Below are positions 24,506 through 32,321 of a stretch of DNA of 64,000 nucleotides, one piece after another (within the stretch, counting starts at the first letter, position 1; each line of letters opens with the position of its first letter). Made by a program: the position numbers and the translations under genes. Below the pieces are notes generated by a model, which saw nothing but the letters and a program-made list of their open reading frames with translations, was not told where the DNA came from and made no database searches. The stretch lies in contig NZ_RQHT01000010.1 in the NCBI RefSeq assembly GCF_004770905.1, positions 186,001 to 250,000 on the forward strand, read 5' to 3'. The DNA is from Leptospira bandrabouensis. GTDB lineage: Bacteria; Spirochaetota; Leptospiria; Leptospirales; Leptospiraceae.

Positions 24506-25965
24506 TTCTGGATTTGAAAACTTTGTTTTGCCTCTGCGTTTAGTTTTTGGATTTCTTCTTTTTTAAAGATCATTTCAAAACCATCATTTGTCACAAAATG
24601 GATGTAAGGTGAATCTGACTCTTTTACCAAATTTCGCAATTGGTCCAATGATTGGATTTGTACCCCATTCATTGTTTTTAAAATCATTTGGTTTGCCGTA
24701 TGGTAGGCTTTGTTTCCGGAAAGGGGTAGTACTTGGGATAAAAATACAATTTTCCCTTCGTTGCTGTTCCTTTTAATCCGGTAAAAATCATTGAGAAAAA
24801 GAAGCTCTTTATTAACGCGATTTCTCCATTGGTTTCCATGTTCTGTTAGGTATTGTTCTGATAATTCTTGAAAGATCATTCCTGCTAACATAAGATATTT
24901 GGGGGTTTGGAATCTAGAATTCCCATAAGGAATGCGGATAGCAGATTCCGGTAGCGGTTTTAAATCCATTTCGAGTGAAACTGGTTTTTTGTTTCTGAAT
25001 ACTTTTAATTTAATTTTTTTTCCAAAAAAAGACTCGGTATCATTTACATTATGGAACAAATAAGATAGATTAAGTTTTCCAAACTTGGGATGCTCAAAAT
25101 ATCCTTTAGGGTCTATTTTAAAATTGGTCACTTCGAGTAAAATATCTTCTAATTGTAAAATTCCATCAGCTGATGATCCTGGATAGATCTCTGCTACTAA
25201 AACACCGAGGTCATCTTTTCTTAATCCATAATCATTTCTTGAAGCACTATCGATCAGTGGTTTGAAACGAAAACCTTTGAATGGAATGGATTTACCTTCG
25301 ATAAAATGTTTGATTGCAAAAGAAGGAATCACTCTACCCATATTATTTTCTTTAAATTGGTAAAGGATACCTTGCGGAATGCGGGCGGTTGCATCTACGA
25401 CGAGTTCACCCACACCATCTAGTTTGTCTTCCGATTGTACTTCGATGTAAGGAAGTTCTATATATCCACTAGAATAAGAATCCATATCCAAACGAATCAT
25501 TCTTATTTTTTTCTCTTCCAAACCTCTTTGGTCTTTACTTTCCATCACAAGGCCATTCCCCGGTAAAAAAATTTCACTAGGGAAGGTAACTGCTTTGAGA
25601 TCTTTTGCCGTATTGGGATCATTGAGTTTTAAAATAGCAAGACCTAAATCAGGATCTAGTCGTTCTAATTCTGCAGTAAAGACTTTAAGAGTATCAGGTT
25701 TTTTAATTTCAATGTTTGTATAAAAATAAATCGCTTGGGCAGGGATTAAAACTTTATTCTCCCCGATATAAATGCCTGTGGATTGGCGGATCTCTGGATT
25801 TTTAAACCTCCAGGGTTGGATGAAATGGGGGTATTGGACTGTTACTTTTACTTGAAGGATGGAGCTATCGGTTGGTGCAACGGGATTCGATTTTCCATGT
25901 AAAATTCCAGTAAAAAAGAGAAAAAATAGAAAAGTAAATGTAGATATTCGATTTATAAACAACAT
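24490..25965 (-). CDS. HtrA paralogue with degenerate protease domain and PDZ domains
   Basis: 491 residues with a signal peptide (ISTFTFLFFLFFTGILHGKS). The trypsin-like domain is recognisable by order, but its active site is broken: VLIPAQAIYF stands where an intact HtrA has LTNAHVV (His replaced by Gln77), DPDLGLAIL keeps the Asp (106), and the Ser region reads KLDGVGELVV instead of GNSGGP. PDZ-like domains follow (DLGVLVAEIYPGSSADGILQ, and a last one near residue 440, MILKTMNGVQIQSLDQLR). It starts four bases after the stop of the intact protease gene, so the two form an operon. It is probably a periplasmic chaperone or adaptor. Confidence 0.75.
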   Translation of the reverse strand: MLFINRISTFTFLFFLFFTGILHGKSNPVAPTDSSILQVKVTVQYPHFIQPWRFKNPEIRQSTGIYIGENKVLIPAQAIYFYTNIEIKKPDTLKVFTAELERLDPDLGLAILKLNDPNTAKDLKAVTFPSEIFLPGNGLVMESKDQRGLEEKKIRMIRLDMDSYSSGYIELPYIEVQSEDKLDGVGELVVDATARIPQGILYQFKENNMGRVIPSFAIKHFIEGKSIPFKGFRFKPLIDSASRNDYGLRKDDLGVLVAEIYPGSSADGILQLEDILLEVTNFKIDPKGYFEHPKFGKLNLSYLFHNVNDTESFFGKKIKLKVFRNKKPVSLEMDLKPLPESAIRIPYGNSRFQTPKYLMLAGMIFQELSEQYLTEHGNQWRNRVNKELLFLNDFYRIKRNSNEGKIVFLSQVLPLSGNKAYHTANQMILKTMNGVQIQSLDQLRNLVKESDSPYIHFVTNDGFEMIFKKEEIQKLNAEAKQSFQIQKDSNF

Positions 25966-25969
25966 TAGA

Positions 25970-27457
25970 TCAATTTCCTGTTAGGTGGTATAATTTTTTA
26001 ATTTCAAGATCGGCACGTTCAGCTTCTTCTCGATCCATAATCAAAGGCAATTGGATCCCATAAAATTGGATTCGTAAGGTTTTTTCTTTCGAAGATGCCA
26101 CCATTTCTTTTAAGTGATTTAAGTTTTTAATCCTAACACCATTTAAAGATTCCACAACCATATTCAAATAAAAGTCGGAATTGGAATTGATCGGATGTGG
26201 TAACTTTCTATATAATACAACATCCTCTGATTGACCATCGGAAAGAGTCGTGGCATCATAAAATCGATAAACTAGGAGACTCCCCCCTTGGGTTTGTCCA
26301 TTTTTACTCCATGCTTCCAGTAAATCTCTATTGACTGTTTGGATGACTAGGCCACCAAACACAAGATAGTCGTAATTGACTCCATATCGTGCTCTTTGGT
26401 TTTCCATTTGTGGCATTTTTTTTGCCGCAAATTTTACCTTCATCTTTTTTTTATCACGAATTAGATCAAACTGGATCTCTTCTCCCGCAAACTTATTATC
26501 CACAACTTCTAAAAAATCTATGGAATTTGATTCTAATAAATTTCCATTCCTTCCAATTTTACGTCCATCGATAGCGGTTAAATAATCCCTTGGTTTTAGA
26601 TATCCATCCGCAGATCCTTGGTTTAATACCTTTGTAACAAATACACCTTCTTCTCCATTGGGGATTCCATAGAATTGTCTATGCGATTCAGAAAAAGAGG
26701 ATTGTGTTTGGATTCCCAATTCAACATAACCGTGATAAATTCCATCTTCAATGTCTTTTAGAAAATGTTGGATTACCGCTGTTGGGATAATGTAACCAAT
26801 ATTTTCTCCTTTGGTGGATGCTTGGAAAGCGACACCCACTACCTTGCCATTCTGAAGGGCTGGGCCTCCGGAATTCCCTGGATTGATGGCAGCATCTACT
26901 TGTACAACCAAATGACTATCAATTTGGGAATGAGCATAGGTTGATTGTTCAATACGCGAAACAATTCCTCGGCTAACAGAGATTTTGTTCCCACCAATAG
27001 GGTAACCCACGATGTCTACAGGACTTGCAAGTTCTGGTAAAGTTCCCAGTTCTAAGTAATTGCTATCATTATAAAATTCTGGGTCAGAAACTTCCAGTAG
27101 CGCCAAATCACAATCATGCGCAATAAATAATACTTTTAATTCGTACCACTCTGTTTGGTTGTTCCGTTGGGTCTCCATAAATTTGGCATTGGAAACCACA
27201 TGGGCATTGGTAAGGATGCGGTTTTTGGAAATTAAAAAACCAGAGCCGGTCGATGCGGAAATCCCAGACGACATCCAAGGAGAGAAGGGATCTTTCGCTT
27301 GTGAAAACACTCGGATTTGAACTACAGATTTCCTGATTTCGTCAATGGATTGTCTGGATTCTTCGGCTTGCAGTGGGCTTAGGAATAAACTTATAAAAAA
27401 TAAAATAGTACTCGCAAAGAGAGACGGGTAGTGGAAAATTTTTTTCTGTTTTTGCAT
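25970..27457 (-). CDS. HtrA/Deg-type periplasmic serine protease
   Basis: 495 residues from the ATG at 27457; the frame extends to 27616 but the signal peptide (FHYPSLFASTILFFISLFLS) fits this start or the ATG at 27475. The catalytic triad is intact: His86 in LTNAHVV, Asp117 in DCDLALLEV, Ser196 in PGNSGGPAL. Two PDZ domains follow (EEGVFVTKVLNQGSADGYL and a C-terminal one around VESLNGVRIKNLNHL). It degrades or refolds misfolded envelope proteins. It lies in tandem with an inactive paralogue and its start codon overlaps that of the divergent gene at 27456. Confidence 0.88.
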   Translation of the reverse strand: MQKQKKIFHYPSLFASTILFFISLFLSPLQAEESRQSIDEIRKSVVQIRVFSQAKDPFSPWMSSGISASTGSGFLISKNRILTNAHVVSNAKFMETQRNNQTEWYELKVLFIAHDCDLALLEVSDPEFYNDSNYLELGTLPELASPVDIVGYPIGGNKISVSRGIVSRIEQSTYAHSQIDSHLVVQVDAAINPGNSGGPALQNGKVVGVAFQASTKGENIGYIIPTAVIQHFLKDIEDGIYHGYVELGIQTQSSFSESHRQFYGIPNGEEGVFVTKVLNQGSADGYLKPRDYLTAIDGRKIGRNGNLLESNSIDFLEVVDNKFAGEEIQFDLIRDKKKMKVKFAAKKMPQMENQRARYGVNYDYLVFGGLVIQTVNRDLLEAWSKNGQTQGGSLLVYRFYDATTLSDGQSEDVVLYRKLPHPINSNSDFYLNMVVESLNGVRIKNLNHLKEMVASSKEKTLRIQFYGIQLPLIMDREEAERADLEIKKLYHLTGN

Positions 27458-28583
27458 GAGTTTGTTTGAATCCATTATATTCGGAGTTACCGCCTTTTTT
27501 TCACTGATAGCCGGTATTGTCTCCTTTAGAAAGAATCCTCGGACCAGGATGAAAACAAGTTTTTCAGTTCTCGCAGCTTTTTTCTGTATCGGTGATTTGA
27601 CAATTCTTGGCGACACTTTGTTCTTAGAAAACTCAATCTTAAACCAACCTCATACCATTTCTACCTATCTTGTATTTGAATCTTTTATTCTATTGTATTT
27701 TGGATTACAATTTCCCACATTTTTTCGTAACTTTCCTCGTTTGGTCGTTATTTGTTCCTTTGTTTTAGGAATGGGAATTATGTTATTATTTATCGATTTG
27801 GGGCTTCTAAACGAAGTATATCCAATGGCTAGTTTAATCTTATTAAAATACTATTATAACACTTATTATGTGTTGGCTTTTTTGGCATTCGCTTATTTAA
27901 TCATTGCTAAACTCCAATACAATTTCCCCGCCATACAAAAGTTTATGGAGTATATTTATTTTGCTACTTTTATCACTTGTGTATTTTTTATACTTCTTTG
28001 TTTTTTCCCAACCTGGATCCCTTTAACTACCAAGTATTTTTTACACTTTTTCCTATTCTTAAATTTGTTATTCCTTTCTTGTTTCGTGGTCTTTATGTTC
28101 CATTATTCGTTCACAGAAAATTATTTGACTCATCCGTTTTCCTTTCTTTTTGAACGATCCAAAAAAATTTTTGAAGACCAAATTCTTGCGACAAGATCAC
28201 ATTCAAGACTCATCAAAGAAAAACTTTGGAGTTTGTATGACAAAAGGAATTGGCGCCAAATTATGGATAGTTTTTGGTTTCAGATTCTTGTGGATGAAAC
28301 CTTAGACAATGCCTTAGAACACGGAGGCAAAAGAGAAGACGATATCATTACCGTTCATGTTTTTGAATCACGTCAATATATCGATGTTTATGTGATCGAT
28401 AGCGGAAAAGGATTTAATCCACGGCATGTTCCCAGTCCCACGGAATCAGATAGGAAATTGATCACTGGGGGAAGGGGAATTCATATTTTAAAAAAATTAT
28501 TTGTGGTAAGGTGGAATTTTCTAGGTAACGAGGTAAGTATTCGAGTGGATAAAACAAAGAGTTCTGATTGGAAGTCTACATAA
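27456..28583 (+). CDS. Membrane sensor with RsbW-like ATPase domain
   Basis: 375 residues. Seven or so hydrophobic spans fill residues 1-215. The C-terminal 150 residues form a GHKL ATPase of the anti-sigma serine kinase type: VDETLDNALEHGGKRED (N box), VYVIDSGKGFNP (G1 box) and LITGGRGIHILKKLF (G2 box). There is no HisKA or phosphoacceptor His, so it is more like RsbW/SpoIIAB than a two-component kinase. It may control a partner-switching pathway in response to an envelope signal; divergence from the HtrA genes fits envelope stress. The partner is not visible here. Confidence 0.75.
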   Translation: MSLFESIIFGVTAFFSLIAGIVSFRKNPRTRMKTSFSVLAAFFCIGDLTILGDTLFLENSILNQPHTISTYLVFESFILLYFGLQFPTFFRNFPRLVVICSFVLGMGIMLLFIDLGLLNEVYPMASLILLKYYYNTYYVLAFLAFAYLIIAKLQYNFPAIQKFMEYIYFATFITCVFFILLCFFPTWIPLTTKYFLHFFLFLNLLFLSCFVVFMFHYSFTENYLTHPFSFLFERSKKIFEDQILATRSHSRLIKEKLWSLYDKRNWRQIMDSFWFQILVDETLDNALEHGGKREDDIITVHVFESRQYIDVYVIDSGKGFNPRHVPSPTESDRKLITGGRGIHILKKLFVVRWNFLGNEVSIRVDKTKSSDWKST

Positions 28584-28602
28584 CCTAACCAAAACTCTTT
28601 GT
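28554..28602. terminator. Long-loop hairpin between convergent genes
   Basis: ACAAAGAGTT (28554-28563) and AACTCTTTGT (28593-28602) are exact complements separated by 29 bases, with a short inner TTGG/CCAA pairing. On the minus strand the hairpin is followed by TTTTATCC, so it suits the end of the apt transcript; it also overlaps the stop of the plus-strand sensor gene. Confidence 0.45.
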
Positions 28603-28634
28603 AATGAATCATCTTTTTAGTTTACTTCGTTGAA

Positions 28635-29168
28635 TCAGTGTCCTTCAAATTCGCAAATCGAAAATACATCAATCCCATAAGTATCTTTAATTCGTTTCGC
28701 ACCACCTAAGTCTGGCAAGTTGATGATGGTAGAACATTCATGAATTACACCTTTTAGGTTTTGAATGAGTTTGATCGATGCTTCTAAAGTCCCACCTGTT
28801 GCAATTAAGTCATCCATAATCAAAACTCTATCACCAGGACTAATCGCATCTGTATGAATTTCTACGTGGTCTACCCCGTACTCCAAAGCATAGGATTCAG
28901 AAATTGTGGTTCCTGGTAATTTTCCTTTTTTCCGAATCGGAACAAATCCTACCCCGAGTTGGAAGGCAAGGGCTGCACCGGGAATAAAACCCCTCGCATC
29001 AATGGCAGCGATTTTATTCAATTTAGCATTTTGGTATCGTTCTACAAACATTCCAATGGTGAGTTGGAAACCTTCTGGATCAATGAGAAGGGAAGTAATA
29101 TCTCGAAAAAGAATTCCTGGTTTTGGGTAGTCGGGAATGGTACGAATCTTTGATTTAACAATGGACAT
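28635..29168 (-). CDS. apt: Adenine phosphoribosyltransferase
   Basis: 177 residues from the ATG at 29168; the upstream in-frame ATG at 29204 only adds a segment unlike the family. It salvages adenine to AMP with [25 protein letters not shown] is the family N-terminus, [19 protein letters not shown] the substrate loop, and [14 protein letters not shown] the PRPP-binding motif. Single-gene unit: the hairpin at 29204-29234 separates it from htpX upstream. Confidence 0.95.
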   Translation of the reverse strand: MSIVKSKIRTIPDYPKPGILFRDITSLLIDPEGFQLTIGMFVERYQNAKLNKIAAIDARGFIPGAALAFQLGVGFVPIRKKGKLPGTTISESYALEYGVDHVEIHTDAISPGDRVLIMDDLIATGGTLEASIKLIQNLKGVIHECSTIINLPDLGGAKRIKDTYGIDVFSICEFEGH

Positions 29169-29203
29169 AATAGGATGAAACCAAAGAAGACTAGGGCTTT
29201 GCA

Positions 29204-29234
29204 ATAAAAAAAGGCCGGCAAATTGCCGACCTTT
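29204..29234 (-). terminator. Rho-independent terminator of htpX
   Basis: Read on the minus strand, AAGG/CCTT and CGGCAA/TTGCCG arms with one C-A mismatch (29211-29233) are followed by a run of seven T (29210-29204). It is placed 40 bases after the htpX stop. Confidence 0.8.
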
Positions 29235-29273
29235 CCTTCAGAGATACCGTAAATACTGTATCTTTTGAAACTT

Positions 29274-30164
29274 TTATCTCATTTGTTTGAGAGCTAAGAT
29301 TCTTTCCTCTAAAGCAGGGTGAGTTGCAAATAGGGAAAGGAACCCCCCTTTGTTGGAAGATATTTTAAGGGAAGCCAAAGCCTCTCCTCTTGGATCTTCT
29401 GGCATCTCCACCATTTGGCGAAGGGATTCTAATGCAGAGATCATTGACTCTCTTCCCGCAAGTTTGGCTCCACCAGCATCAGCACGGAACTCTCTTTGGC
29501 GTGAGAAGTAAGCCACCGCCATCGAACCAAGAATGGAGAATACAATGTCTAGTGCAATGGTAACAACAATTCTTACAATTTGTGCCATTTCTTCTTTCAC
29601 TGCATTTGATGCGATGTAGGCAATGATACGAGAGAAGAACATGGCAAATGAGTTCACAACACCTTGGATGAGAGTGAGTGTCACCATGTCACCGTTGGCA
29701 ACGTGTGACAATTCGTGTGCCAGTACACCTTCTAGTTCCTGCGCATTCATACGATTCAGAAGTCCCGAAGAAACAGCAACGAGTGCACTCGATTTACTTG
29801 GGCCTGTCGCAAACGCATTCACTTCTGGAGATTCGTAAATCCCTACTTCCGGCATAGGAAGGTGGGCTCTTTGTGCGAGTGATTGCACACGACGATATAC
29901 ATCCATCTCAGGAGCCGAAGCTTTTTTAGGATCGATGACTTTCACACCCATCGTCCATTTTGCCATCATTTTAGAAAGTAAAAGGGATATGAAAGATCCC
30001 GCCATACCCCACATTAAACAGAATACAATGAGCCTAGTTAAATCTAAACCATAGGCGCGGATACTAAATCCCATTGAACCAAGTAATGTGGTCACGATGG
30101 AGATAGTAGTCATAATCAATATATTAGTTAACAGGAAAAAACCGATTCGTTTGATCCAAGTCAT
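29274..30164 (-). CDS. htpX: Membrane zinc metalloprotease HtpX
   Basis: 296 residues. M48B protease that cleaves misfolded inner-membrane proteins. Two N-terminal spans (residues about 5-28 and 44-66), the zinc motif HELSH at 150-154 followed by VANGD, two further hydrophobic segments, and the third-ligand motif REFRADAGGA. AAGGAG precedes the ATG. An inverted repeat lies 48-66 bases upstream of the start and could be an operator. Heat or envelope-stress control is known for the family. Confidence 0.95.
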   Translation of the reverse strand: MTWIKRIGFFLLTNILIMTTISIVTTLLGSMGFSIRAYGLDLTRLIVFCLMWGMAGSFISLLLSKMMAKWTMGVKVIDPKKASAPEMDVYRRVQSLAQRAHLPMPEVGIYESPEVNAFATGPSKSSALVAVSSGLLNRMNAQELEGVLAHELSHVANGDMVTLTLIQGVVNSFAMFFSRIIAYIASNAVKEEMAQIVRIVVTIALDIVFSILGSMAVAYFSRQREFRADAGGAKLAGRESMISALESLRQMVEMPEDPRGEALASLKISSNKGGFLSLFATHPALEERILALKQMR

Positions 30165-30211
30165 AGGAAATTGTTCTCCTTATGGTCCTTTGTAAGACCT
30201 ACTCTTTAGAC

Positions 30212-30230
30212 TGAAACAGTAATTGTTTCA
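30212..30230. promoter_or_regulatory. Inverted repeat upstream of htpX
   Basis: TGAAACA (30212-30218), 5-base centre GTAAT, TGTTTCA (30224-30230), a perfect dyad. It sits between the permease stop (30250) and htpX start (30164). No T-run follows on either strand, so an operator is more likely than a terminator. Confidence 0.4.
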
Positions 30231-30249
30231 TCAAAAGATTACAAGCAAA

Positions 30250-31866
30250 TTAATGTTCTAATTTTCCTGCTTTTCCTTTTGCATCCAGGAACCAAACCAA
30301 TAAAAATAAGGTCGTTAGGGATAAATAGGCAATCGGAAAGTCAAAGTTTGCTAATTCTGTAAACCGGTTGAGAATGGCATTCCCTTGCAATTCGTAAGCA
30401 TGGATCCAGCCGATCATAGAAAGGATTGCGGCAATCGTTGCCCAAATGGCAGCTTTATTCCACTCTCTTTCTAAAACAAAAACTACCATCGCCGACCATA
30501 TCATGGAAGTGATGAGAAATCCTTGTGACAAGGCAAGTACACCGCTTAACGCATAAGGAAGAAAAGTCAAATGAGGAGGAATGTCCGATAAAGAAAAATG
30601 GATGGTTTGTTTTACACCTAACTCTTGCAAGGTTGATTGTAATTTCCCATCTAAAAAGATAAAAACATTTTGGATGATAAGGACTGCCCAACCAGCAAAG
30701 GCTGGTAAAAGTCCCACTACTACAGCAGGAGAATGGTGTTTGGGAATTGCTTGGAAAGCTTGGCTTGTGATCACAATTCCTATCCAGAGGACAATGGCCA
30801 TTCCTGCCTCTATGGGAATGAGAGCTTGGATGAGTCCCATAAGTCCAAATAAACTTACGAAAGTCATAAATACGCCAGAAAGCATCGAATAACTATGTTT
30901 AGCTCCGAGTGCCTTCCAACCTGGGTGACCAATATAAATGGTTGTGGGGAATGGAGAACCAAAGGCAGTGCCCGCTAGTGTCCCAAGACCATTCACAAGT
31001 AATGAAGTCTTCGTATCAAAACTATCTCCTGAGGCTTCCGCTGATTCAATGTTTTGAAGAGAACCAATCACATTAAAAATTCCCATAGGAAGGATGACTG
31101 AAAAATAGGCTTTTATATTGGCGTAGGTTAGTGTATCGAGTAGGGGGCTTAGGGAAAGTTTTGGGAAATAAATCCCCAAAGTTTCTAATCCACTTTCGAT
31201 GGCTCCCGGTTTGTAAATGGGATCTCCCCAAAAACCAGAAAGGAAAGATAATAGGATTCCAATTAAAACGGAAAGTAATCCGCCGGGAATGCCAAATGGA
31301 AAACGTACCTTCCCAAAGTATTGTAATAAAATAACACCTAGCGGAATAAAGGCGATGATCGGTCTTTCGAAGGTGCGAAGTAAAAAGTCCATCGAGATAA
31401 AAGTGATGGCGATTCCTGCTAAAGCAGAGAGTAATGCTGCTCTAGGCGTATATTTACGAATTTTTGCAGCAACAAAAGAGCCAATGACTTCAATACAGCC
31501 AGAGATAAAGGAAACGAGTAGACCCGCTTTCCAAGCAGAGATATAATCACCTGTAGCTTGATAGGTGGGAAACATAACAAAAAACACAAAAGCAAAAAGG
31601 GAAACTGTATTGATTCCATAAGGAATTGCTGTAACATCTGTTCGTTTCGTTTTTTGCCCTAATTTCCAAGCCTGCCATGCATAAAATACATTTCCAACGA
31701 GTAAGGAAACGGCAGCTCCCGGTAAAACTACAGAGGTAACAAAAATCAGGGGGAAACCACAAACTCCGATACAAAGGGCAGAAAGAACCAAAATTTGGAT
31801 GAGGTTGTCTACCATGAGACCAAAAAAACCGTCGAGGTCTCCTCTAGTGATGGTAAAAAAATTCAT
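30250..31866 (-). CDS. NCS2-type (xanthine/uracil-like) permease
   Basis: 538 residues with about twelve to fourteen membrane spans. The NCS2-type region TAIPYGINTVSLFAFVFFVM and the central FGSPFPTTIYIGHPGWKALGA segment mark it as a nucleobase-cation symporter-like transporter. The substrate is not readable; purines or related compounds are the family norm. Its start overlaps the stop of the SspB-like gene by four bases, so it is in an operon with 31863-34204. Confidence 0.85.
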   Translation of the reverse strand: MNFFTITRGDLDGFFGLMVDNLIQILVLSALCIGVCGFPLIFVTSVVLPGAAVSLLVGNVFYAWQAWKLGQKTKRTDVTAIPYGINTVSLFAFVFFVMFPTYQATGDYISAWKAGLLVSFISGCIEVIGSFVAAKIRKYTPRAALLSALAGIAITFISMDFLLRTFERPIIAFIPLGVILLQYFGKVRFPFGIPGGLLSVLIGILLSFLSGFWGDPIYKPGAIESGLETLGIYFPKLSLSPLLDTLTYANIKAYFSVILPMGIFNVIGSLQNIESAEASGDSFDTKTSLLVNGLGTLAGTAFGSPFPTTIYIGHPGWKALGAKHSYSMLSGVFMTFVSLFGLMGLIQALIPIEAGMAIVLWIGIVITSQAFQAIPKHHSPAVVVGLLPAFAGWAVLIIQNVFIFLDGKLQSTLQELGVKQTIHFSLSDIPPHLTFLPYALSGVLALSQGFLITSMIWSAMVVFVLEREWNKAAIWATIAAILSMIGWIHAYELQGNAILNRFTELANFDFPIAYLSLTTLFLLVWFLDAKGKAGKLEH

Positions 31867-32321
31867 TCGTTTCGTTTCCCTCCAAAATCAACACGTATTA
31901 CATTCCCATCCCCTGTGATCTCAGGTTTTGTCACTTTTGGTTTAGCATTGGATTCTTCTGCACCAGGTGCCACTTCCACTTGTAAAAATCTGAGTTGCGT
32001 TGCTGAATTTTGAAACTTGTCGTAAATTCGAAATACAGCATCCCAAGGAATCACAGTAGGTTCCCAAGCCGATCCAAATTGAAGTTCTGCAAATAAATAA
32101 TCAGGTTTGCTATCTAATACTTTTACCGCTTTGTCACCAAACACGAGTACGATGCCAGATTCTTTTTCTGCATTGAGTAAACCACGTTTTCCAATTTCTA
32201 ATTTTGGATGAGGCATTACATGGATATAAAATACTCCAAACCGTTCCCAATAAAGATTGAATAAATCTCGTTTAAACTCACGTAATGTTGTGATTTCTTC
32301 CTGCGTGAGGTTTTGGCTCAT
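31863..32321 (-). CDS. SspB-like ClpXP adaptor candidate
   Basis: 152 residues. The N-terminal helix plus beta core (LVFGDKAVKVLDSKPDYLFAELQFG, then VIPWDAVFRIYDKFQ) matches the SspB fold, which binds ssrA-tagged peptides. A flexible linker (APGAEESNAKPKVTKPEITGD) leads to a short conserved-looking end, GNVIRVDFGGKRNE, where SspB proteins carry the ClpX-docking motif. I infer a role in delivering tagged proteins to ClpXP; family assignment is by pattern only. It overlaps both flanking genes by four bases. Confidence 0.6.
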   Translation of the reverse strand: MSQNLTQEEITTLREFKRDLFNLYWERFGVFYIHVMPHPKLEIGKRGLLNAEKESGIVLVFGDKAVKVLDSKPDYLFAELQFGSAWEPTVIPWDAVFRIYDKFQNSATQLRFLQVEVAPGAEESNAKPKVTKPEITGDGNVIRVDFGGKRNE

